Shown here one piece after another: positions 33,309 to 40,272 of a DNA stretch of 47,669 nucleotides. A program made the translations under genes and the position numbers. The stretch is from a virus, in the IMG/VR virus record IMGVR_UViG_3300028115_000033, positions 1-47,669 of that record; one strand, written 5' to 3'. Every line of letters begins with the position of its first letter. Position 1 is the first letter of the stretch. The notes beneath the pieces are model-generated. The model made no database searches. It was not told the DNA's origin and saw only the letters and a list, made by a program, of their open reading frames with translations.

Positions 33309-34168
33309 AATTTTAATTCCTCTATTAATATACTTATATTATTTGAATACATTTGTTTTGTAGGTACAGGTCTCTTAAAGTAAACAGAACCACCATCTTT
33401 TATATTTTTATCTCTTAAATAAATTATTTTTTTTCTTAACCATTTACACTCTTGTATTATTCTAGGAGCGGGATCAAAATAAGGTTTTGTGTAAACGTAT
33501 GTATTAAATATTCCTAGAAGATTTTTGACGGGAACAAATATATTATTATAATCTTTATTAATGTAGCTTTCATCATAAGTTATTATACCGTGAGATTTGT
33601 AATTACTTATGACCTTTTCTATTTCTTTATAATAGATTTTATTAGTGCCTAAAAATAAATAATCAAATTGTATGTCTTGTTTTATAGGTTTATATATATC
33701 AAAGTTAATCATTTTCTCAAAATGTTTGCCTACACCATTTGGATATACATCATAATCACATAGATCAAAAACTTTTTTAGGAGTAAAGTATTTTAATGCT
33801 ATTAGATATTCTTTAGGATGATTTTCAGAATAAACTGAAACGAGATTATTTTTAAAAAGTAATCTTAACGATAATAATTGATCTGTACTATAATGATCTC
33901 TATTTAAATATGCTAAAGTTAACATACTTCTACCCATTATTAATGTTATGTCATTTGATGTGGGTGTGTATTCATCAAATATTACATTTTCGTATGTTAT
34001 ATACGACTCTTTAATAGAGTTAGTGTAATCTTCTTTATTAAAATTCTTGTGAGTAATAATAACTAATTGGCATTTAAGACCGATTGAATTTAAGTAACTA
34101 CAATGTTCATAGCTGTAATGTAAAAGGCCATCACCAGGTTTACTTGTACAAACAATATTAATTAACAT
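33305..34168 (-). CDS. Probable glycosyltransferase (GT-B-like), 287 aa; first gene of the operon
   Basis: I am less sure of this family. The N-terminus (NIVCTSKPGDGLLHYSYEHC, then SYLNSIGLKCQLVIITH) looks like a GT-B donor/acceptor half. The C-terminal part has YVYTKPYFDPAPRIIQECKW and LRKKIIYLRDKN, resembling the PR.I.E motif of GT-B enzymes. No DxD. It is preceded directly by an ideal sigma70 promoter whose -10 box is only 5 nt before the ATG, so a leaderless or near-leaderless mRNA is expected. Its stop overlaps the next start (ATGA). Confidence 0.65.
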   Translation of the reverse strand: MLINIVCTSKPGDGLLHYSYEHCSYLNSIGLKCQLVIITHKNFNKEDYTNSIKESYITYENVIFDEYTPTSNDITLIMGRSMLTLAYLNRDHYSTDQLLSLRLLFKNNLVSVYSENHPKEYLIALKYFTPKKVFDLCDYDVYPNGVGKHFEKMINFDIYKPIKQDIQFDYLFLGTNKIYYKEIEKVISNYKSHGIITYDESYINKDYNNIFVPVKNLLGIFNTYVYTKPYFDPAPRIIQECKWLRKKIIYLRDKNIKDGGSVYFKRPVPTKQMYSNNISILIEELKL

Positions 34169-34173
34169 ACTAT

Positions 34174-34202
34174 ATTATAACAGATTTTTATATAAAAGTC
34201 AA
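34174..34202 (-). promoter_or_regulatory. Strong leftward sigma70 promoter of the sugar operon
   Basis: On the minus strand: TTGACT (34202-34197), exactly 17 nt, then TATAAT (34179-34174), followed by 5 nt and the ATG at 34168. The -35 box overlaps the stop codon of the nitroreductase-like gene. It is the only promoter I see for the eleven overlapping genes down to 24697. The predicted +1 falls on or next to the start codon. Confidence 0.8.
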
Positions 34203-34816
34203 TCTTTTATCCAACTTATTACATCATCAATGTGAGGTTTTTTTTCTTTATTATAGTTTACTAATCCAGTTCTATATCCTAATTGCATACTAAAAAGTAC
34301 AGGATCTTTTATAAATGATAATTTTTTCCATAAATCTTTGTGTTTTTCATAATCTGGAAAGCATAATGTATATGAAACATTTATATTTTTTTCTAAACAC
34401 AAGCCTGTTAATATCTTACTAAACATTCCTATTTCTACACAAGTTGCTGCTTTTGCACTATTGTATAATTTAAGATCACAAACGGTATATGTATGTCCTC
34501 TTTTCATTCTATCATATATAACAGGATCAGGATTATTTACCCACCTTGTTGTAAATATTAAACAATATGGGGCTTGGAGTATATTAATATTATTGAAACC
34601 TCCTGATTGGTGACATATTACATCATATAAGTCTTTTTTAATATTTTTATGATTTGGACCTAAAACGTGTACTTTGTATGGATATAGATTTTGCTTTGAA
34701 GCTGTAATTTTAAAAGTTTCTGTTAATATTTTTTTAACAGTATCCATATCAGGATAATTTTCTTGGTCATATTTTGTGGTTTGTTTTCTTTTTTTGTATA
34801 TTTCTGCCAATGTCAT
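34199..34816 (-). CDS. Nitroreductase-like protein, 205 aa
   Basis: It resembles the FMN-binding nitroreductase fold: KITASKQNLYPYKVHVLGP corresponds to the family's A.S..N.QP motif near the N-terminus, AATCVEIGMFSKILTGLCLE to the central helix, and VLFSMQLGYRTG to the C-terminal strand (LG.R). The match is weak and the protein may use a different substrate. It has an exact late promoter box with 5-nt spacing to the ATG and no Shine-Dalgarno (34822-34829). It precedes the sugar operon, whose promoter begins in its stop codon. Role in the pathway unknown. Confidence 0.65.
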   Translation of the reverse strand: MTLAEIYKKRKQTTKYDQENYPDMDTVKKILTETFKITASKQNLYPYKVHVLGPNHKNIKKDLYDVICHQSGGFNNINILQAPYCLIFTTRWVNNPDPVIYDRMKRGHTYTVCDLKLYNSAKAATCVEIGMFSKILTGLCLEKNINVSYTLCFPDYEKHKDLWKKLSFIKDPVLFSMQLGYRTGLVNYNKEKKPHIDDVISWIKD

Positions 34817-34821
34817 ACAGT

Positions 34822-34829
34822 TATTTATA
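34822..34829 (-). promoter_or_regulatory. Leftward late promoter box predicting a leaderless mRNA
   Basis: Minus-strand TATAAATA ending 5 nt (ACTGT) before the ATG at 34816, the only exact late box I found on the minus strand. No Shine-Dalgarno upstream. The 27-bp divergent gap also holds ACTAAATA on the plus strand (34831-34838), 5 nt before the opposite ATG at 34844. Confidence 0.68.
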
Positions 34830-34843
34830 AACTAAATATACAT

Positions 34844-35272
34844 ATGAAATTTTATATAACTGGCACTCGTAGAGGCCTTGGAAAAATGTTACGTGAAAAA
34901 TACAATACAGTTGATAGTTTACAAGATTGTGATGTTTTTATAAACTGTAAACACAATGGATTTGAACAAGTTAAATTATTATATCAGGCTGCAGAATTAA
35001 ATAAAAGAATTATCAATATTGGATCTAATTCTCCTGATGAAACAAAAAAAGTCAAACATATTTACGCTGTTGAGAAATCAGCACTAGATAAAGCAAATCA
35101 TCAGTTATTCTATCAAGGAATTAATACAACAATAGTTAGATTTGGATATTTTGATTCTCCTAGAGTAGCACATATAGATAAAAAGAAAATGTCAATTGAG
35201 TATTGTATATCTGTAATAGATTGGGTACTTAATCAACCACATAGAGTAAAAGAAGTTACAGTATGTCCATAG
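34844..35272 (+). CDS. Miniature short-chain dehydrogenase/reductase-like protein, 142 aa
   Basis: The start is set at ATG 34844; an upstream TTG-initiated extension would run into the divergent gene. It has a Rossmann start FYITGTRRGLGKML (TG...GLG), DVFINCKHNG in place of the NNAG strand, RIINIGSNS (serine site) and YAVEKSALDKANHQL (YxxxK pair). INTTIVRFGYFDSPR is the typical following strand. All catalytic elements appear in only 142 aa, against about 240-250 for ordinary SDRs, so spacer helices are missing. It is first in the hydroxylase/aminotransferase series and overlaps the next gene by 10 bp. Substrate unknown. Confidence 0.75.
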   Translation: MKFYITGTRRGLGKMLREKYNTVDSLQDCDVFINCKHNGFEQVKLLYQAAELNKRIINIGSNSPDETKKVKHIYAVEKSALDKANHQLFYQGINTTIVRFGYFDSPRVAHIDKKKMSIEYCISVIDWVLNQPHRVKEVTVCP

Positions 35273-35898
35273 ATTTTTCAAAACTGCAATTTTTACCAAT
35301 AGACATTCCCAACCCTCCAAATGTTTTAAGTGTGTTAGACAGCATATCTTATGATCAAATGATTGTTGATGAATATAGAACTTGTCATCACATTCCTATA
35401 ATGACACGTGATGGAAAATGGAGTGATATAGCATTATTGATGCCTGAATTGATAGAATGGTGTGAAAAGTATTTGTTTACGTGGGCTAAAAAAAGTAGAA
35501 TAATGATAATTACAACACAAGCAAATAATCATAATGCTCCACATATAGATTGTTCTCCTGAAAAATTTAAAACATGGCAACATAAATTTAGATTTGTTTT
35601 TAGGGGTAATGTTGATTCTCTCTATTTTATATCTAAAACGGGAAAAAAATATGTGCCAAAAATAAATAAACCTTACATTATAAGTGGTAAATGGCCACAT
35701 GGAATGTTCAATACGTTTGATAAGACAAAATATACTTTTGCTTTAGGCGCTCCATGGGAACCTGAAGCTGATGATTTGGAATATATGAAAGTTCTTAATA
35801 GGTCTTATAAAAAATATAAAAAATACTATTTGTCTTTTGAAGATGAAATTTTACCCGATAATTATGAAAGTTTATATGAAAGAAAATATTTAAAATGA
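35263..35898 (+). CDS. 2OG-Fe(II)/Asp-Asn hydroxylase-like protein (1), 211 aa
   Basis: It shows the facial triad HIDCSPE (His94, Asp96) and a distal histidine in SGKWPHGMFN (His146), separated by KFRFVFRGNVDSLYFI as in double-stranded beta-helix oxygenases. A basic residue following the distal His (KTKYTFALG) could bind 2-oxoglutarate. Family members hydroxylate Asp/Asn side chains or free amino acids using 2-oxoglutarate and oxygen. It overlaps the SDR by 10 bp and the next hydroxylase by 4 bp, so the three are co-translated. Confidence 0.75.
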   Translation: MSIDFSKLQFLPIDIPNPPNVLSVLDSISYDQMIVDEYRTCHHIPIMTRDGKWSDIALLMPELIEWCEKYLFTWAKKSRIMIITTQANNHNAPHIDCSPEKFKTWQHKFRFVFRGNVDSLYFISKTGKKYVPKINKPYIISGKWPHGMFNTFDKTKYTFALGAPWEPEADDLEYMKVLNRSYKKYKKYYLSFEDEILPDNYESLYERKYLK

Positions 35899-36344
35899 AC
35901 ATAGATATAGAAAAAATAAAAAGTGAATTAAAATTACTGCCTAAGTTTGACGAACAAATTTGTCTTCAAGGTACTAAAGATAATTTAGATCCATTTTGGG
36001 GTGTAGGTAAATGGAATGAGAAATATGAAATGGGATATAAAGAAACAGATTTTAACACATTTATTTTTGATCTACCTTATGTTAACAGTATTTTATCAGA
36101 TTTAAAAATGTATCGTACAAGAGTAATGAATTTAAAATCAAAAACATGTTATACTTATCATAAAGACTTATCAAAAAGAATACACATACCTGTTGAAACA
36201 AATAAAGATTGTTTTATGATTATAAATAATGAAGTAAAACATTATCCAGCTGATGGAAACTATTATGTTGTAGATACTACACAATATCATACAGCTTTAA
36301 ATGCATCTAATCAGGATAGAGTGCACCTAGTAGGAGTTATATAA
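35895..36344 (+). CDS. Aspartyl/asparaginyl beta-hydroxylase-like protein (2), 149 aa
   Basis: The clearest hydroxylase of the three: TCYTYHKDLSKRIHIPVETN with His89 and Asp91, YYVVDTTQYHTALNASN with His132, and DRVHLVGVI with Arg142 for the 2-oxoglutarate carboxylate. The spacing matches the Asp/Asn beta-hydroxylase core, and the protein consists of little more than that core. It should be soluble and cytoplasmic. A protein substrate among the phage fibres is inference. The stop codon lies inside a TATAAATA box that serves the next gene. Confidence 0.85.
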   Translation: MNIDIEKIKSELKLLPKFDEQICLQGTKDNLDPFWGVGKWNEKYEMGYKETDFNTFIFDLPYVNSILSDLKMYRTRVMNLKSKTCYTYHKDLSKRIHIPVETNKDCFMIINNEVKHYPADGNYYVVDTTQYHTALNASNQDRVHLVGVI

Positions 36345-36347
36345 ATA
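36340..36347 (+). promoter_or_regulatory. Late promoter box predicting a leaderless mRNA
   Basis: Exact TATAAATA overlapping the stop of the preceding gene and ending 5 nt (ATACT) before the ATG at 36353. The nearest AGGAG is about 17 nt from the ATG and upstream of the predicted +1, so it would not be in the mRNA. Confidence 0.68.
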
Positions 36348-36352
36348 ATACT

Positions 36353-36646
36353 ATGACAAAAAAAATAAAACTTATACAACAAAGACCATCGGTAGATGTA
36401 GTTTTTTACGAACCAACCGAATCATTTGGAACATTAAAAACTGAGTTTATAAATGCAGGTAAAATGAAAGAAACTATTACAACCATTTCTGAAGATGGTT
36501 TAACTAGATCAACCCTTGCAGAATGGACAACCTTAGATGATTATATCAATTTCGTAAATGATGATCGAGCAATTGAAAACAATAATTTAAGAAACTCACA
36601 TAATGAAACAAATTTAATTTCTTTTAGTTTAGAAGATATTGAGTGA
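36353..36646 (+). CDS. Unknown protein, 97 aa
   Basis: No family is recognised. The sequence is alpha/beta: KIKLIQQRPSVDVVFYEPTE, a helix (TLKTEFINAGKMKET), TTISEDGLTRSTLAEWTTLD and DYINFVNDDRAIENNNLRNS. The pattern looks like a small globular domain with strands flanking a helix. It is probably expressed late from the leaderless-type promoter. Its end overlaps the next gene's GTG start (GTGA). Confidence 0.62.
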   Translation: MTKKIKLIQQRPSVDVVFYEPTESFGTLKTEFINAGKMKETITTISEDGLTRSTLAEWTTLDDYINFVNDDRAIENNNLRNSHNETNLISFSLEDIE

Positions 36647-37089
36647 TTATAAAAAATATTGATTATATAGAAGTTGATAGTTGGCTTAAACAACAAAATC
36701 TTGTAGATACTTGGCATGCAGATTTTTTTGAATGGAAAAAACATTTATTACTTGCTTCAAAAAAATGGCCTTGGATTAAAAAATTCTATAAAGGAAAAGA
36801 TAACTGGTTAGGCATTTTTGATAATGACTTAAAAGCTATATATTGGTATACTATAGTTGATAATGAAATGTATGATGGATTTTTAATTTCAGATAAAAAA
36901 ACTCCAGGTGCAGGTATAAAATTAGCAAGAGCATTAACAGACGTGACTACAAACCAGTGGACAAAAAACTGGTCTATGTGTAGTGATAAATATTTAAAAT
37001 TTAACCAAAGATTAGGTTATGTTGAGCAAGATAAAGTAAAATTAAATAATGGGTATGAGGTTTGGTTATTATGTCGTCAGAAATTTTAA
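36643..37089 (+). CDS. Acetyltransferase-like (GNAT-type) protein, 148 aa
   Basis: GTG start at 36643 overlapping the preceding TGA. The layout fits a GNAT domain: DNWLGIFDNDLKAIYWYTIV (strands 2-4), a middle GAGIKLARALTDVTTN that could be the CoA-binding region, and the C-terminal KFNQRLGYVEQDKVKLNNGY typical of GNAT ends (RLGY). No certain pyrophosphate-binding signature, so the assignment is moderate. It overlaps the aminotransferase by 19 bp. Confidence 0.58.
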   Translation: MIIKNIDYIEVDSWLKQQNLVDTWHADFFEWKKHLLLASKKWPWIKKFYKGKDNWLGIFDNDLKAIYWYTIVDNEMYDGFLISDKKTPGAGIKLARALTDVTTNQWTKNWSMCSDKYLKFNQRLGYVEQDKVKLNNGYEVWLLCRQKF

Positions 37090-38156
37090 GTTTTAAAAAG
37101 ATTAATTCATCAGCAGAACAAATATCTCACGCAGAAAATTATACACTTTACACCACAGATGGTAAAAAGTATATAGACACAATGTCAGGATTGTGGAATG
37201 TACCATTAGGATATTCAAATGAAAGTATAAAATCTGCTCTTATAACGCAAACAAAAAAACTACCTTATACAAGTAATTTTTCAGGATATCATAGTCAAGT
37301 TACTGAAACATATGCTCAACAGATATGTGAAATAACAAATATGAAAAAAGTTTATTTCACAAACAGTGGTAGTGCAGCTGTAGAAACTGCTATAAAACTT
37401 GCACAAAAACCAGTTGCTGTGTGTGGTAAAAATAGTTATCATGGATCAACAATATTAAGTGCTAACGCAAGTGATCAACAAATTAATAAATTTTGGAATA
37501 TTTCAAATCCTTTAAGTGTGTATAAATTCAAAAATAGTGAGGAATTATTTGAAGTAACAAATGGTCTATTTGATATGTCATTTGTTATAATAGAACCTAT
37601 TGTTGGTGCAGGTGGTGTTTATAGTTGGGAAAATGAAGTGTGGACAGTATTGAAAGAGTATCAACAAAAAGGTGGTGTAGTAATACTTGATGAAACGGTT
37701 ACGGGATTTGGTAAATTAGGTACAATGTTTGCTTTTGAAAAGTTTAATTTTCAACCAGATATTTTAGTTTTAGGAAAAGCAATAACAAATGGATATTTTC
37801 CTATGGGTGCTTGTTTAATAAATGAACGAATAGAAAAGTCAATTAAAATGTTTAATCATGGATTTACATATTCTGGTCACCCAATAGGTAGTGCTGTTGC
37901 TTTAGAAACTCTAAATCAAATTAAAAAAACAAATTTAGATCATATTCAAATAAAATCTGCCACACGACAATATGGATGTATGGGAGCTATTGATTTTGAA
38001 ACATCTAAACAGTCACTAACATTCATTAAAAAAATGAGAAAAGAAGGTTACATACTTGAAGATGGTTCAGAAAATATAACAACGGCCGTATTTTGTTTAC
38101 CATTTATATTTAAAGAACACAAGCAATTTGAAGAAAGTATTGAAAGATGTATTTAA
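37071..38156 (+). CDS. Compact class III PLP aminotransferase
   Basis: With the start at ATG 37071 (GAGG at 37057-37060) the protein has 361 aa. Motifs: YFTNSGSAAVETAIKLA (phosphate site), NSYHGSTIL (Tyr123-His124), IIEPIVGAGGVYSWENEV, GGVVILDETVTGFGKLGTMF (Asp207), LVLGKAITNGYFPMGACLIN (Lys236) and HGFTYSGHPIGSAVALETL. The catalytic domain is complete. The C-terminal domain is cut to about 75 residues (YGCMGAIDFE remains), so the enzyme is some 60-90 aa shorter than usual. Family members transaminate omega-amino acids or glutamate semialdehyde-like substrates. Adjacent to a second PLP enzyme and hydroxylases, it may make an unusual amino acid or amino sugar. Confidence 0.88.
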   Translation: MSSEILSFKKINSSAEQISHAENYTLYTTDGKKYIDTMSGLWNVPLGYSNESIKSALITQTKKLPYTSNFSGYHSQVTETYAQQICEITNMKKVYFTNSGSAAVETAIKLAQKPVAVCGKNSYHGSTILSANASDQQINKFWNISNPLSVYKFKNSEELFEVTNGLFDMSFVIIEPIVGAGGVYSWENEVWTVLKEYQQKGGVVILDETVTGFGKLGTMFAFEKFNFQPDILVLGKAITNGYFPMGACLINERIEKSIKMFNHGFTYSGHPIGSAVALETLNQIKKTNLDHIQIKSATRQYGCMGAIDFETSKQSLTFIKKMRKEGYILEDGSENITTAVFCLPFIFKEHKQFEESIERCI

Positions 38157-38941
38157 CACCATCATATACAATTCAGTTTCCAGAAATTAAATCTACTATA
38201 GTAAATTTTTATAACAATATTTACGACCATGAAAAACTAATAAAAAATAGATTTGAGATACAAGATAAATTTATAGAAGATTTTGTACCATGGTTAAACA
38301 AAGGACATATAAAATTTAAAGGTTTAAAAGATTTTAAGTATGTTTATATTACAAATGGCATATCTGAATCTATAACGTTATCTATGTTAGAACATAGTTT
38401 AAGACCTGTTGTAAATGTTAACGAATATCCTGGATATATGTGTCAGGCAAAAGAGTTTTTTAAATCAAATATTAGTTTAAAAAATAAAACAAACTTTTTA
38501 AGTTTACCTTTTTACAATACAGCAGATGAGCATGAAAATACAAAAAACATCTTAACAAAAAATTCATTTATAGATTTGGCTTGGGCAGGTGGATCTGGAG
38601 TAAAACAAATATATGATTTAAGTAAAGTTGGGTATGTTGCTTTTAGTTTTAGTAAAATGTACGGAATACAATATCATAGAGTTGGAATTTTATTTTCTAA
38701 AAAGAGAATAGGTACTTTTGAAATGTATAAAAAAGAGGCATATGTAAATCTTGCTGGTATAAGTTTAGCAGAACAATTGATGCATTTTGAACCTAATTAT
38801 TTTTACGATAAATATAGAAACATAGCAGATAATATCTGTGAAAAACTAAATTTAAAAAAAACTAAAAGTTTGTGGTTTGGAATGAAAGACAATAAAAAAG
38901 TACCTTTACTAAACGAATGGTTAAATGAGAAAATTAAATAA
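38147..38941 (+). CDS. Short class I/II-like PLP aminotransferase
   Basis: A 264-aa fold-type I PLP protein: YVYITNGISESITLSMLEHS (phosphate-site helix), VNEYPGYMCQAKEFF, SFIDLAWAGGSG (Asp143, binds the pyridine N) and VAFSFSKMYGIQYHRVGILF with the lysine Lys170 and Arg178. It ends about 90-130 residues short of typical class I enzymes, so most of the small C-terminal domain is missing, although the active-site core is intact. It overlaps the class III enzyme by 10 bp and the next hydroxylase by 17 bp. It could be an active mini-enzyme or need the neighbouring PLP protein as partner. Confidence 0.75.
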   Translation: MYLTPSYTIQFPEIKSTIVNFYNNIYDHEKLIKNRFEIQDKFIEDFVPWLNKGHIKFKGLKDFKYVYITNGISESITLSMLEHSLRPVVNVNEYPGYMCQAKEFFKSNISLKNKTNFLSLPFYNTADEHENTKNILTKNSFIDLAWAGGSGVKQIYDLSKVGYVAFSFSKMYGIQYHRVGILFSKKRIGTFEMYKKEAYVNLAGISLAEQLMHFEPNYFYDKYRNIADNICEKLNLKKTKSLWFGMKDNKKVPLLNEWLNEKIK

Positions 38942-39701
38942 AGATTTTTACAACATAGCAACTAAAAATGATTGGGTAGACTTATCTAGTTTTTGGTCTT
39001 GGCCTACTGAAGCTATATTAAATGACATAAAGTCGATACCAGATAGACTTTGGTCTAAACCATTTGATGGTGGAAATAAAAAAAAAGGTAAAAAATATAA
39101 TAGACAACAATCTAATATTGATTTACCTGGAACAGAAAAAAATTCTAAAAAAATACCAGCTAGTGGTTGGAAAAGTATTATGTTTTTAAATGATACAGGT
39201 TATAGTGACAATCAAATATTAACGTTTGATGCCTTATACAAAAATCAATGGGAATATAAAAAAAGATTAAAATATGTAAATAGTGTAAGAACGTGGACAG
39301 AAATGACACAGTTTAGTTCTAAATTAAAAACATTCTTTGAAGATCACATATTTCCTTATATAGGTGTTGCTTATATTTTTGTCACAAAATTAGAACCTGG
39401 TGGAATTATTACACAACATAATGATGTGCCAGACGAAGCTGTTGATTTAAAAAAAGATGGTGGGTTGTTTGCGTATGATATGTGTAATGTTTTCAATTTA
39501 TGTTTAAATAATATTCCATACTGTCATTCAGTTTTTAATAATAAAGTTATGCCCTCTTATGAAGGATGTTTGATGTGGACAAATACAGGCAAAGAACATT
39601 TTGTAGTAAACATGAATAGAGAGCCTCAGTATAAAATTATATTTCAAGGTTTTTTTAAAAAACCTTTTAGAGAAAAGGTAGTAAATGAATTTTCAAGTTG
39701 A
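38925..39701 (+). CDS. 2OG-Fe(II)/Asp-Asn hydroxylase-like protein (3), 258 aa
   Basis: The N-terminal 130 residues are specific to this protein (LSSFWSWPTEAILNDIKSIP and a basic stretch KKKGKKYNR). The C-terminal half is a double-stranded beta-helix hydroxylase: YIFVTKLEPGGIITQHNDVP with His165 and Asp167, NVFNLCLNNIPYCHSVFNNK, EGCLMWTNTGKEHFVVNMNR with His225 and Arg232, then YKIIFQGFF. This is the third hydroxylase-type protein in about 4.4 kb, with different flanks and low similarity to the others. The extra N-terminal region may select the substrate. Confidence 0.82.
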   Translation: MRKLNKDFYNIATKNDWVDLSSFWSWPTEAILNDIKSIPDRLWSKPFDGGNKKKGKKYNRQQSNIDLPGTEKNSKKIPASGWKSIMFLNDTGYSDNQILTFDALYKNQWEYKKRLKYVNSVRTWTEMTQFSSKLKTFFEDHIFPYIGVAYIFVTKLEPGGIITQHNDVPDEAVDLKKDGGLFAYDMCNVFNLCLNNIPYCHSVFNNKVMPSYEGCLMWTNTGKEHFVVNMNREPQYKIIFQGFFKKPFREKVVNEFSS

Positions 39702-40272
39702 AGTTAGTACAGATTTTAAATATTTAAAAAATATTTTATTATCAAAAGGTAAAGATAATTATCCATATACCATGGATGATTTTTTTGATGTTGATAAGGA
39801 TATATTTAGTTGTACAACAAATTTAAAAAATAGTTTTATTTTGTTTTTTAAATTGGATAATAATATAATAGGAACATATGCAGCTAAAAAATTACCAGTT
39901 TTAGTGTTTTATGAATATATTACTGGTGTAGCTGATCATAGAGCTAATTTAAAATTAAACACTTGGGAAACAAATTCTTGGTATAGTTCATGTCAGTGGA
40001 TTGATTTGAAATATAGAGGTTCTGAGTATGGAGTATATTTAGATAAATTTAAAAAAAATCTTGTCTTTGATTTGTTTAATGGTGATATTAATTATGCTAT
40101 ACATAAAGAAAGATTAACAAATTATCATTTAAAAAATTTAAGATATACAAATTCTGATTATCTTATGACTTATGATAACGGCATTGGTGGTGCAGGCACA
40201 CAAGAGGATAAACAATATAATATTTGCTATATTAATAAACAACAGTGGAAAAATGTTAAAGAGTTATACTGA
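39685..40272 (+). CDS. Unknown protein, acetyltransferase-like features, 195 aa
   Basis: The N-terminus has FDVDKDIFSCTTN, then strands SFILFFKLDNNIIGTYAAKK and a central CQWIDLKYRGSEYGVYLDKF reminiscent of the GNAT motif A (Q...RG). The C-terminal HKERLTNYHLKNLRYTNSDY LMTYD region resembles the last strands of GNAT proteins. The similarity is weak. It overlaps the preceding hydroxylase by 17 bp and the next gene by 20 bp. It may belong to the same family as 36643-37089, but that is not certain. Confidence 0.52.
   Translation: MNFQVEVSTDFKYLKNILLSKGKDNYPYTMDDFFDVDKDIFSCTTNLKNSFILFFKLDNNIIGTYAAKKLPVLVFYEYITGVADHRANLKLNTWETNSWYSSCQWIDLKYRGSEYGVYLDKFKKNLVFDLFNGDINYAIHKERLTNYHLKNLRYTNSDYLMTYDNGIGGAGTQEDKQYNICYINKQQWKNVKELY

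Noticed and set aside
34763-34843. N-terminal extension of the mini-SDR
   Set aside because: It would overlap the divergent gene's start and its promoter; the ATG at 34844 begins exactly at the Rossmann strand.
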